Assembly (NCBI RefSeq): GCF_020740795.1
Contig: NC_067305.1
Span: forward strand, 4,340,001 to 4,404,000
Direction: 5' to 3'
DNA from: Apus apus
Taxonomy: Eukaryota > Chordata > Aves > Apodiformes > Apodidae
Length of the DNA: 64,000 bases
Position numbers and translations under genes: made by a program. The notes beneath the pieces are model-generated. The model was given only the letters and a program-made list of their open reading frames with translations. It did no database searches and was not told the origin of the DNA. Shown one piece after another: positions 1-51,930 of this stretch; the stretch's first letter is position 1; every line of letters starts with the position of its first letter.

Positions 1-3000
1 GAGTATAGAGTGGAAAGAGTAACTGCAGCAGGGCAGGGCTGTGTCAAAACTAGGCAACAACTGCATCATCTATCCCAGTCTGCCCTCATGCTATTTTAAA
101 GAGAGGTAGTAGACAAACTGTCTCTCTGAATAGTCTGTAAAACCCGTGAGCTTGCTGGAGGTCAGTTTTGGGGTGACTGTCTTGTGGAATAGAAGTTGTG
201 TTGATATTGGCAAGGTGTGAAACCTGTTCCTGCTCCCTCTGAAGTAAAAAGGATCTTAAGGTTCTGCCAGCACTGGCTGCTGCCTCGTTACCCTGGGTCT
301 GTGGTCCTGGGATGTTGTCACTTCACTGCCTTTAATCCTTGCATGTATTTTCCGTTTTGATTTGGATGAGGAGAGCGTAATGCTATAGCTAACCAGGCTT
401 TATAGGCCAGACTGTGAGGTAATTTATGCTTCTGGCATTAAAGAAAGCAACCTCTGGAACAGGTTTGCCCTGAGCTCAGCAACACTCGTGAGTGGGGAGG
501 GAGAACAGGCAGCTGAGATGAAATCTTGAGGGGATGGAGGCTTAGAGACAGACTGGCCTTTGGGTCTGTATCTGAATTTGCTTCGTTGCTCAGATCTAAA
601 TGGCTGAGGTGGAAAATTGAGGTTTAAAAATTTGTAGAGTTAGGTATTTTTGTGTTTATTACAGTAGGGCAGCAGCAGGCTAGAAGCTGTTTTACAGTCC
701 CTTCTAGTAACCTGTCACTTAACAGGATGTTTCCCTGTCTCAGCACTTACCCCAAAAAACACCCAGAAGCCCTTTTTTCAGTTCCTTACCACTTCCAAAA
801 CTCAGCCTTATATAGAATTACAAAGCTTTTGAGTTGACCAGAGTCTAATTTTTTTTAAATAGTTTATTCAAGCAGGCAGCAAACACCATAAAACACAAGA
901 ATTAACTAGTAGTTATCCTAAATGGTTTGCAATCTCTCTGTGCAATCCTCCATCATCCTGGTCTTGACTGTTACAGAGCCAGAGCTCTGAGCAGTGAATC
1001 ATTAAGGTTTGGTATCCACACAGTTTACTATAAACAAGGCTCTTCCCCTGGTTAGACTCTGTCTTGAAAACTAACCTCTGGCATCAGATCTAGTTTCTTC
1101 ATTCAGCACTTTAAGGTTGTTACCAAACTAGTTTGTTCAAGAGGCTTTGGCATCTTGGGATTTGTTTGTTTGTTTTTCAAAAGCGTGCCTTGCAAGTTGG
1201 GTTTTTTTGTTGTTTTGAGGGTCTGATGAGACACATCTATCATCATTTTATTATTCTTTTCTTAAGTTACTGGGGCTGTTTTGGTAACTGGGGACAAGAA
1301 GCGTTTCTGAACATGGAGCCTGTTTCTGCTGAAATGTAGGAGCTCATGCTTAGTAGAGATTTTGCCAGCAGTTTGAAGAGGAGCAGCTTTGGGCCTGCTA
1401 CTGGAGAATCAATTTGAGATTTTTATTTTCCTGAAGGCTGATTTATGTGGTTTTTGAAACCAGGTTGTCTGTATTATAATTGACTGCTCAACTTTGCTCT
1501 CCTCCTTCTGGGATCAGACCTGCTTAGCCTTCATACTGAATTGTTGATTAATTCCCCTGTCCCTGCAGAAGAAATACTGTAGAGAGAAGCTGTGGAAAAA
1601 TACTTATTACTATGCTTAAAACTGCTTCTTGTTGTCTTGGTAACAATAAATTTATGGGGTGACTTAAGCAGCTACTGCATGAACAGAAGATACAAACTGC
1701 AGAACAGAATTCAAAAGCGTGAAAAGCTCAAGAACCCTCCAACAAAAAAGCATATTTTGTTTCAGATATTCTTAACTCCTTATTATTCGATGTTTGAGGT
1801 GGTAGAAAAGGAGCCTAGATACCATGGGGGTATTTATCACTTAAAAAAACTAAACTGAAATAGAACTTGAAGAAGAGTTAAGTGTGATTTTTCTCTCAAC
1901 GTGGAAAAAATCTGTATAAATTGTTTTAATGTTTGTAGATTTACAGTTATATTAGCCTTTTATTCAATTGTTTATTTCAGAAGCAAGCCTCTAATTTCTT
2001 TTAAATTTCTCCTCAGTTTCTAAACCAGGCTAAGGCCAGTATTTGACATTGCCTTCCTTTTAAAAGGACTTGTGCAGAACCCCCCAGTACTGAAGCCCCT
2101 CAAGTCCAGCAGACAATGTGCCAGTTTATGACATTACTGTTAATCAGCTTCCCAAGCAGCAGAGTTTGAATAACTCAGGTCACATCCTGGTTTGCCAGGA
2201 TATGTGTAATCTCCTGCCTGGGCGATGCTGGCACTAGTGACAAATAATTCATTTTGTATCAGAGCTGGTGAAAAAATACAAAAATGTTCCTAAAATGCAG
2301 ACAACTGATGGACTGTGGATGTGTAGCTCCAGCTCTGGTAGATCTGTCTCATTATTTATTATATTATTATTTATTAGCTGGTAGAGGATGATTTAACACT
2401 TCCAAGTGCTTTGCTGTTCCCTCCCAAGCTTCACCAGGCAGAGCTGTGGGGATGGGGTTTGCCTGGGGCCCAGCTTGTGGCCAGTTTCTAGTCACTTACC
2501 TAATTCTACTTGAAATGATGCAACACTCAGGTAATTATGCTCAGTGTGTAGGTGCATTTTGTGGCCTTGAGCCACAATAAAAGCCTAGAGCTTTTCCTCT
2601 TGGAAGTCATTCTTGGTCTGTAGAGTTGAGGTGTATTTTTTGACCTTTCCTTTCCCTTCAGGTCAGCTGTACACATTCAGATGCCTCCGGGTAGTACTTG
2701 ATACTGTGATACAGCAGTTGCTGGTGGGTACCACCTCAGTGTGCTGCATTTTCCCTGTGTGATCAGCAAGGAGTTAATAAAACCCAAGATGTCAGATTTT
2801 GAATTAATCAGATATATTTTAGCTAGACTGGTGACTTGGACATTGAATTTCAGTGTTTGAGTTTAATTTGTCCTGTTATTTCTCCTATCATGAAGAAACC
2901 ACTGGCTCACCCAGTCACACACTTGCTTCCTTGAAAATACCCATCTTGATTGTTTAAAAATAAATATTTAGAGCACTTAAACTGAATCTGTTTCTCTCTC

Positions 3001-4546
3001 AGTTCTTTTAGTCCGAGCCCCCTGCAGCAAGACCCCTTTCTGGCTTCCTTCCAGCTTGGCTGCAGTTTTTCAAGAGGCAGAGAGCTGGTCATCAGATTTT
3101 CTTTCCCACTTTTAAAAAGTAAAACCTTGATCTTTGAGACACTGTGTGCATTGGCTTTTTCTTCCAGAAAGCAATTTATGAAACGACTTGGATATGGTGC
3201 CAAAAAATCCCGTTGGGCAATAACGTTGCTTCAAATCCTCTGCTGGTGTTGCCAGGTTTTATTTGTCTTACTGCAGTGGAGCAAATTTTTTAATAATCAT
3301 TAAGATGTTTGCATAGAATTTATTTTTAACCCACACAGCAGTGGCCTGTGTGAAACCATGAGGAGTCAGAGAATCCTGACTATTAAACATCTGTCTCTAC
3401 ATCAGTTTTGTGAGGCCTGATTCTTGCTGGGGCACTTTTTGAAGCTTTGACGTGGTAATTTTATAGTCAGCGAGCTTTAGGGACTGGGACAAAAACACTA
3501 AAGATCCTGTGGTTTTAATTCTGAAGAGGGAGGAGGCAGGGGCTGGCTCAGCTATAGACAAAAGAGAATCCCTGAAGTGAATGCAGTCTAAAAAAAATAC
3601 CAGAGAATCCACCTGGACAGGGCAGTGAAATGGTTGGTTTGCACCCTTGTATTTCCAGGCACTGCTTGGAACATTTAGGTCTGGCTGTGAATTTCTATGA
3701 AGTCTGGTTTTAAGAGGGGACTGTTCCTGTGCTACCCAGGCATAGGCCTCTATGTTTGTTTCTTGTTTTCTCACCTGTGCTTAGAGACTAAAAAAAAAAA
3801 TAATAATCCCTATTCAAACTTTATGCTTCCCTTCTTTTCCTTGGGTGAGGATTCATGCTACCCTGTTTACCTTCTCATTTATGCTTCATATAATTGTTCA
3901 CTTGGCCGGTGTTTTGGGTTACTGGTTTACTAAATAAACTGTCCAGATTTAGTCAAGGCAGGGAGATTTGCAACCTTGAGAAAAGAATAACACAAGAAAA
4001 AAACCCAAAAAAACAGCCCAGACACCTAATCTGAAAAGAATGCTTAGGGCAAAAATGACTAGTGTAGTAAATTACTCCTGTCAGCAAAGTCTGGGCAGGA
4101 GTGCAGGCTCTTGCACGGGTGGATTTCCAGGATTTTCTGTGCTCTTCTGAAGCTCTATCATTTCCTAGCCATTATTCTTTTCCTATCTTCCCCTCCCTGC
4201 AACCATTCTAAATTACTCCCTCTAATCCAGGGGCATTAATTGCACAATCTGAGATGAGGTAGGTGTGTCGCTGGCAACTATCTAAAGAAAACAGACTCTG
4301 CTGCATGGACATCTCTTACTTCTGCAGAGGCCAAATGACGTCTGTGGGCTGGGGGTGCAACTGCAGTCGTGATAGGGGCAGTATCCAGAAGCTCAAGATG
4401 GCAGGAAAAAAAAAAAAGGAAAGAAGTCTTTCAGTCTTACTTTGTAATCATATCCTGGGGAGGGTTCCCACCAGTGGATTTCTTCATGCTTGCAGCATGT
4501 TTTATTGAGGAGGGCTTTGCTGTGTGCTCTATGTAGCTGTGGATAA
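1..4546. other. INSR intron 1, 3' part; no gene seen
   Basis: This AT-rich sequence lies upstream of the first INSR exon in the window. Open frames are short and look random. I recognise no coding exon, RNA gene or clear repeat except a short AT-rich run near 2350-2380 and a possible minus-strand poly(A) fossil near 850-1130 (see findings). INSR exon 1, with the 5' UTR and signal peptide, must lie further upstream because exon 2 starts in phase 1 and has no start codon of its own. Confidence 0.75.
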
Positions 4547-4790
4547 TCATAGAATCATGGAATGGTTTGGGCAGGGACACCTCCCACCAGCCCAGGTTGC
4601 TCCAAGCCCCATCCAACCTGCCCTTCAACACTGCCAGGGATGGGGCAGCCACAGCTTCCCTGGGCAACCTGGGCCAGGCTCTCACCACCCTCACACTCCA
4701 GAATTCCCTCCTCATGTCTCACCTCAATCTTAATCAGTTTCCCCCTTGTCCTCTCCTCCAAGCTCTGCTCAAAAGCCCCTCAGTCCTGGT
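4547..4790 (-). mobile_element. CR1 LINE 3' fragment, antisense to INSR
   Basis: It begins with the reverse complement of the CR1 tail (tcatagaatcatggaatgg) and continues into the conserved 3' UTR segment found in many other copies of this window (caccagcccaggttgctcc). About 45 bases just after the tail are missing compared with the copy at 63353. The element ends roughly 80 bases upstream of INSR exon 2. Confidence 0.93.
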
Positions 4791-4868
4791 GCGATCAGAC
4801 AAAACTATTTAGAAAACGAAACCGATGAACCTTTTCCTAAATAAATAATGGTGTTCTTTGCCTTTCAG

Positions 4869-45298
<40,430 letters not shown>

Positions 45299-47508
45299 CG
45301 TTTCCTGTTTGGCCCAAGGGTTGTGTCTTGCTTTTTGTGCCCCCTCCACAAATCTCAGGACTCTCGTTATTGCTGCCACAGTGTATGACACACATCGACA
45401 GACTCTGCAGATTTTTAATCATCTTATGATTAATACTTCTTTTTTTTTTTTTTTTTTTGGTGTTTGTTTTTTTGCCAAGTTGACTGGTTGTCAGTGGACT
45501 TATCTGTGAACATACATGGAAGAGGTTTCCATGGCTGCTGTCCCTTCTGTAACCATGGTTTCAAAACAGGAAGCGACCGTTCTAAGTCCAACCCAAGGAG
45601 GAACATCCACGTTTGCCAACAAGGAGACATGAAATTTGCTGGGATCTGAGCTCCAGCTGGAAGGGTGCGGAACTAAACTTCTGCAGGACAAAAAAAGCAT
45701 TTCCAGTGGGATTCCGGGTTTCCAGGCACCCTCTTCACCACAGCTGAAGGATTCAACACATGGGTCGGACGCGCCAGATCCTCAGATTGACCAATAGCTG
45801 CTGCTTTCAGACTTAAAAAAATGGGTTAAAATACCCAGGGGTGTGTGTGGGGGGGTGTGTGTGTCTCTCTCTCCGTGGGGTGTAAATGTAGAGCAAAATA
45901 CACACTTTTTGTACATAAGTTTTGTATGTTCTCACAGAAGCTTTTCCTCTTCTCAGAAGCGTGTACTTATCTTTGTTTGGTTTCCCCCCCCCGTTTCCTT
46001 GGAGTGATTGAATCCTAAACAGATTATTTTTATACTAAGGACTCTTGGGAGTAGGTTTTCACTCATTAACAAATGAGAAAAATGTGCTGGGAGCCAAAGG
46101 AGCAGAAATCTGAGATTTGTGGGTACTTTCAAGACCAAACAAAGCTTGAGTCCCCTGACCTGAGAGAGGGAGTTTTCTCTCCTTACAGCATTAAGTATAT
46201 ATATTGTTTGTTGTAACATATTTTAAAATGTCTTTAGTTGAAGTTTTACCTTCATATAAATTATTGACTGTGGATGATCCTTTCGGGGAGGGGAGAATGT
46301 GGGGGATTGTTTGGTCTTAAAGTGGTCCAAAGATTTCAGAAGGAACTGATTTCAGCTGTGAGCCTGAAGCACACGTGAAGCTGATGCTTGATGAGGCTTT
46401 GGAATATGGTTGACATGATGCAGTCGGCTGGCTCCAGTCAAAGCCCCTCTGAGACAAAGTAGCTGGGACTTCTCTTGCTTGTTGGGGGCTGAAGGACACC
46501 AGAACATCCCAGTCCCAAGTCCTGCTCCTCTTCTGTCCCCGTGTCCCTTTGCTTTGCCTCCTGCGCCGCCGAAGCAGCTGGAAAATGCGGACGAGCAAGA
46601 ACTCGACCTGCAAAAGAGACACTGAAGCCAATGGAAAGGGGGGAAGCACGAGGCTCTTGGCTCTGCAGGTGAAGCAGAAGCTGGATGTGACTGTGGTCAG
46701 CTGCCCCCTGCTGCTGCTGCTGCTGCTCAGGCATCTGGCCTCCCATGTTTTCCTGGGATTCCCCCATCCTGCCACGTCCCAGGGCCTTGGCCCCTGCTCT
46801 CAGCTCCTCGGGATGTCAACTTGCATCTTCTGGACTCTGCTTGGGTTTTTGCTGCTGTTTGCCTGAAAGACAGAGCTGATCAGCATCAGATGTTAGGAAA
46901 GAATTGTGAAACCAAACGTATCTCGGTAGTGCCCAGGGAGTGAGCTGCTGGCAGGGAGAGGTGCTGCAGCAGGGGGTGAAGATGGTGGATGGTGCCCATG
47001 TCATGCAAGAGGTGGCTTTAAACTGGGAGAGAGATGCTCCATCCTCTGCTTCTTCTCCTGGGGAAGTTTCTGCTCTCTGCCAGGAGCAAGCAAGCTTCTC
47101 CTGACGTGGTGAGAGTGGGAACACTGAGCTGGTGGGTGGCTTTTTATTCCAGCCCAGGCGGTGCCACCGATTTCTCCCTGTCAGAAAAGTCAGGGGCTGG
47201 AGTTGGTTGGGAATGGCCTCTCCCAGCCCAGCCACGTGGACTCCGGGCACCACCACGAGCTGCTGGGCCTTATTGTTGGTTGCATCTGGTCGGTTTGGAC
47301 AAAGGTGGAGGGTGCAGGTTGCTCAGAAGGTTGGGTGGAAAACAGACAGTCCAGACATGGGTAAGAACCTGCGATTTCAAAAGGCCTCGTTTACATTTCC
47401 TCTGCTTTACAAAGTAGTAACTGTTCAGCAGCTCTGGACTACACTGCAAGAAAGAAGACATATTCTCACACTTTTCTAAGGAAGAGAAGTTTTTCTTATG
47501 AGAATTTT

Positions 47509-47517
47509 TTATTTATT
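47509..47517 (+). promoter_or_regulatory. AU-rich element in INSR 3' UTR
   Basis: TTATTTATT nonamer inside an AT-rich tract (47500-47545). Such elements often control mRNA stability through AU-binding proteins. Only the motif is seen. Confidence 0.4.
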
Positions 47518-50346
47518 TTAATATATAAAACACTGTAAAAAAGAAAAAAAGCGACAAACCAATTTGTTTTCTTAACCACAGAGAACATGTAAATTTGTAT
47601 CCGTAAAAATCTTGGCAGGTGGATGTGGTGGGGTTATTTTTGTCCTGTTCTGGTGCAGTCTACCTCAGTGTTTCCTAAGGATATTTTTACTACTACACAC
47701 CTCTAAACCTGTTGAAATATTCTGGTCTGGACCTACTGTGGATCAGGGAAAAATCAATATCGGCTGATTCCAATACTTGGGACCATTCAGTGAAGGGAAG
47801 GGGGTGGGAGAACAGCTCGTCACTCTTTGTTGCTCCTCTGAGCAGTAGTGACCAAAGGAACTGACACATGAGGATCTGATATTCTGACATCATCCTCTTG
47901 TTAAAAAAGAAATTAACAAAAGAGCCATTTAATTGTTTGGACTTGAGTGAAGTAACGACTGGAAAGGAGCAAGAGCTGCTGGTCCCAAAACCAACCTGGT
48001 TTGGATGACCTGGAACTTGCAGCGCTCCTGACTGGGAAGAGCAGATCTTTTGATCTACCCAAACACTGGAACCTTGTATTGGGTCTGGCTTTGAAATTCC
48101 ATCGATATTGGTTGGCCCTCTGAGGACACAGGATTTGCAGCTGAACAAGGGAATGCAGGATGGTTTGTTGTGGACAGACAGTCCATCCACACGGCTCGTG
48201 GCGTCCCCTTCGCTCTGCACCGAACGGAGCAGTTGGTTATCCCCAGTGTTGTGTGTCAGGATGATTCCAGTCATCCTTCCTACCTTGTGCCAAGGGGTGA
48301 GGAAAGGCTTATGGTACTAGTGGTGAGGAGATCACTTTCCCCCTTTTTAAAAACAAAAAAAAAAACACCAGTGGTTGCCACTCGTGGCTGTTAAAGATGC
48401 CACTCAATTAGCTACAGAATTAGGAAGAATAAATGAACATCATTTGTAAAGCCCAGCTCTCACCTCTGGAAAATCCTTCACCCCCAGCTGGCACTTTGGT
48501 CTCTATTGTTGGAAGATCCTAAATATCCCTCTCTTGGATCTTGCTGATCCCTGGTCAGAGGCACCAGGTTTGTGGATGAGTTGAGATTGCATATGCTGGA
48601 TGAAACCTCTACACAAAGGGCTGCTGCCTGGGCAGGGGTGCTGGGCCTTCCTCAGGGGAGCTGCTGCTCCATCAAGATTCCTTTGGGATGAGAACACCAC
48701 ACCTGGGGGGGAAGCATGGGCACTCTCTGCTGCTGCTGAGGAGGAGCCAAGGGATAGTGCAGGAGAGCTGGTGGGATGGCTGGAGGACAACCAGGGAGGG
48801 GAAGCTCCTTCCTTTTCTTGAGGCAGCATCTGGAGGGTTGGATCTGCTCTTTGCGGGCAGAGAACTTCCCCTGGGCAGCAGAACATACCCTGCACCCTGT
48901 CCAGGAGCAGCTGTAGCCTCCTGTGTGTGGTCTGGGGACAGGGAAGGAACCAACAAGCAGCCAGAACTTCCCTGTCCCTGAAGCTGGTGAAGCAGGAGGT
49001 GTCACAAGCAGCTTTCCCCTCTGCTGCCTCTCACTGGGCTGGAGAGGTTCCTCAGACCCGTTTGCATGTTAAATTCAGTCACCACTTCCTGAACAGCTCT
49101 TGCAAGTCTTACTTCCCTACAGAGCAGGGCAGCAGTGCAGAGCTTGGCTGCTGGGGTAGGAACGTGTCCTTCTTGGCTGCTTGTAAATACTCTGTTGTGT
49201 TGTAAAATAGAAGAGCTAATAACATGAACTCTGTGCCAGCTCTGGCCTGGGAGAGGTGATAGGAACTAGACCAGGCTGCAAGGAGGATGTTTTTGGTTGC
49301 TCCTAAAGCAGCTGTGTTGGAAGAAGCTGCTCTTAGGTTGCTAAAGGGTACTCTCTTAATTCATGGGTAGTGGATCTTTCCTCCTAAATATGTATTATAG
49401 CCATGGGACACTTTGCTTCATGTTAGTTTGTTGCATATAATGTTGGTAACTCTTCTGGAAAAACCTTTGCTGTGTTATTGACCTAACTATGATGAAGGCA
49501 AATAGGAAAAGAGAGGAGAGGTGGGGGCTGTGTCTGTTGTTCTTGAACCTCTGTTGGAGGGGAGGGAGAGGGGCAGTTAGTTCCCTCTTACTGTCACTGT
49601 GATATGAAGACAGACCCTGGGGCACTTGGGGCAGTGATTCCTGATCCCATGACTGGAACCTTGTTTGACAAGTCAGAAGATAAAATATCTTTGTGCCATA
49701 AACCCCTTCCTCCCAGGGCTGTGCTGGGTGCTCCTGTGATCCATGTGAGATCAGTTCTGAGCCTGGAGGGAGCAAGAAACTGCAGATAAACCCTCTGCTC
49801 CTGTGTCCCAACCTCCCTCTGAGCTGTGGGGGGCTCGTTGGCACAGCAGGACCTGGGTCCCCTCCTGGGTGCCCGGGCCAGGGAAAGGAGCTGTGGGATG
49901 GATTGAAACCAAGAAGTAGTTAGTTGAGAAAATACATGAAATTCAGAAGAAGATTAGTTTGGTATTTGTATGAACTTAATTGAATTTGGCCTTTTTATTT
50001 ACCTTCTGCTTGGCTCTGTGTTAACTCTGCTTGGATTCTGTTGTGGATGTTGGTGTAAGAACATGAGTGAACACGTTCAACCTGTTCTGTCCTGGCTTGT
50101 CACGAGCACCACGAGAGGGAAGCCAGTCCTACAGGTGACTTTGGGAGGAACCTGACTGTTCCAAAGCAATTCTAAAGCTACCAGTTGCATCCAATCTGCT
50201 GTCATTAAATGTGTCTTTTCTTATTTTACAATGAAATTGCTTGTCCTTCTCCAAAGTAAGCACTTCTTGCAGTTTCAGCCACCTGACTGCAGCACAATGC
50301 AAGCTCGAAGGGGACGGGTAGAGAAATGACTTTTTAAATATTGTAC

Positions 50347-50352
50347 AATAAA
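50347..50352 (+). terminator. INSR: Polyadenylation signal AATAAA, likely INSR mRNA end
   Basis: AATAAA in the context tattgtacaataaagttagt, followed within about 35 bases by a T-rich stretch (ttgttatattttttgcc), as expected for a downstream element. Another AATAAA at 48428 could give a shorter transcript. Confidence 0.6.
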
Positions 50353-50370
50353 GTTAGTATTAACTCCTAC

Positions 50371-51930
50371 AGCCTTGTTATATTTTTTGCCAACAGATTT
50401 GCAGGGGGGGAGAAATTCCCTTTTGGGTGGTTGTTTTGTTCTGGGTCCAGTGTCCTGACTGGTGGCACGAAATCATTTCCTTTTCTCAGCCCCCAGAAGG
50501 TCCCTGTGAGCAGGGTCTGGGCAGCTGGGGGGACCTGGGATGGTTTTGGCAGCTGAAGAGGAACCATCAGCAGAGCTTAAAAGGTGGGCACAGACACTGG
50601 ATGGGCTCAGTCCCAGTATCACCAGTAAAGCTTGAGCTCAGGACTGAACACCTGAGAGATCTGGGCTGGACTCAATCCCAAAGCTCATCTGTTAATCCCA
50701 ATTTTCCCAGCAGCATCCAGCAAAGCTCCCAGCACCTTCACTTCCAGGTACTTCTCCCATAACAGTCCCATGAAAACTGATGGAGAATTTTCCAAAGGCC
50801 ACTTCAACAGAACCAACAGTAGTTAAAGAGGGGAAGTGTTTCCTGTTGCTTTAGTTTGGGCAATGATTTTATTCAGGGACTTTCAAAACTGGGTTTGAGG
50901 ACCTGCATGGAGGGGGGTGCTGGACATTTGGTGTTCTCAAACACAGCCCAAAGTGAAGATTTTTCTCCTTGCACTTAAATAAACTAAAAACACTTTCAGG
51001 TACCTGTTAAGGGATGTTCTGTGAAGTCCTTTTTTCTTCTACTGTTGCATTTTGCTTCTCCCACTTGGCATATCTAAGGTTCCAGAATAAAAGCAGGGTT
51101 GCAGATTCCTCTTGTTTGCAATCAAGGATCAAACATGCCATGACATTTTTCTAAAAAAGGAAGAAAATACATTTAAAAACCAAAAAAAAAACCAAAAAAC
51201 TTCCTTCTGGATTTACTTTTTCAGTGTTTTCATGCATCAGAGCCAAGCCAAGTGACATGTACAGAAAAGATCTTTGACTATTAAGAAAAAACAAACCAAC
51301 CTTGCTGTGTGTCAGAACACTGAACAAAACTGTTGATATTAAAATAGTGAATAAATTATCCAAGAATAACTCTCTTCATGTTGTGTCTGAGGTCTGTGCA
51401 GCCCTGGATGCTGCTTTACCACAGGGAAAGCACTAAAGAAGTATCTTGGAATAAGCAATACTTGGAGTTGCAAAATTAAGGGTGTGAAGAGAAAAAAACC
51501 AACCCACAACAAACAACACAGATCTGCCAGGGCTGGGTTTGTGGTCTGAAGCCACTTGAGCTCCTGGGCTGGTGCTCCTGGGATCCAGGCTGGGGTGTTC
51601 CTCCCCCTGGGGCTCTGAAGAGCCTGATGCCAGGGGGGGAAATTTGGGAGAGAGATTCCTCCTGCCTGAACCAGCGGGAGCTGCTTCTCTGTAACCTTCT
51701 CCTGGTTCTTCCCACGTGCACAACAGCCCCAGGTGTTCCTCCCTGTGGGCAATTTTGGGAAGCAACCAAAAAAAACCATCCCAAGTCCAAGGAGCTGGTT
51801 GATCCCAGCCCTGCAGCTGAGCAGGGTTTGCAGCGGGAACATCCTCACCACCTGCTCTGCGGGAGGACGCTCAGGAAGCAGAAGAGCTTTGTTTTGTTTC
51901 ACCAGAGGTGAGATTTCCTTCCTGAGCAGC
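50371..51930. other. Intergenic sequence; nothing recognised
   Basis: No gene or CR1 seen. AATAAA-like motifs occur near 51085 and 51347, and A-rich tracts at 51165-51200. Confidence 0.55.

Larger units (their letters stand above)
45299..50370 (+). other. INSR: INSR 3' untranslated region (end inferred)
   Basis: About 5 kb follows the stop with no coding exon and no CR1, unlike the introns, which fits a constrained long 3' UTR of the size known for INSR. It holds a T-run (45440-45458), a GT/G-rich tract (45841-45873), a CTG run of about six copies (46708-46726), an AU-rich element with TTATTTATT (47509-47517), an internal AATAAA (48428-48433) and the likely final signal at 50347. The 3' end is inferred from that signal, not observed. 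Confidence 0.7.

Noticed and set aside
46317..46775. 152-codon minus-strand frame in the INSR 3' UTR
   Set aside because: Includes translated CTG repeat (poly-Gln or Ser like) and has no domain or exon context.
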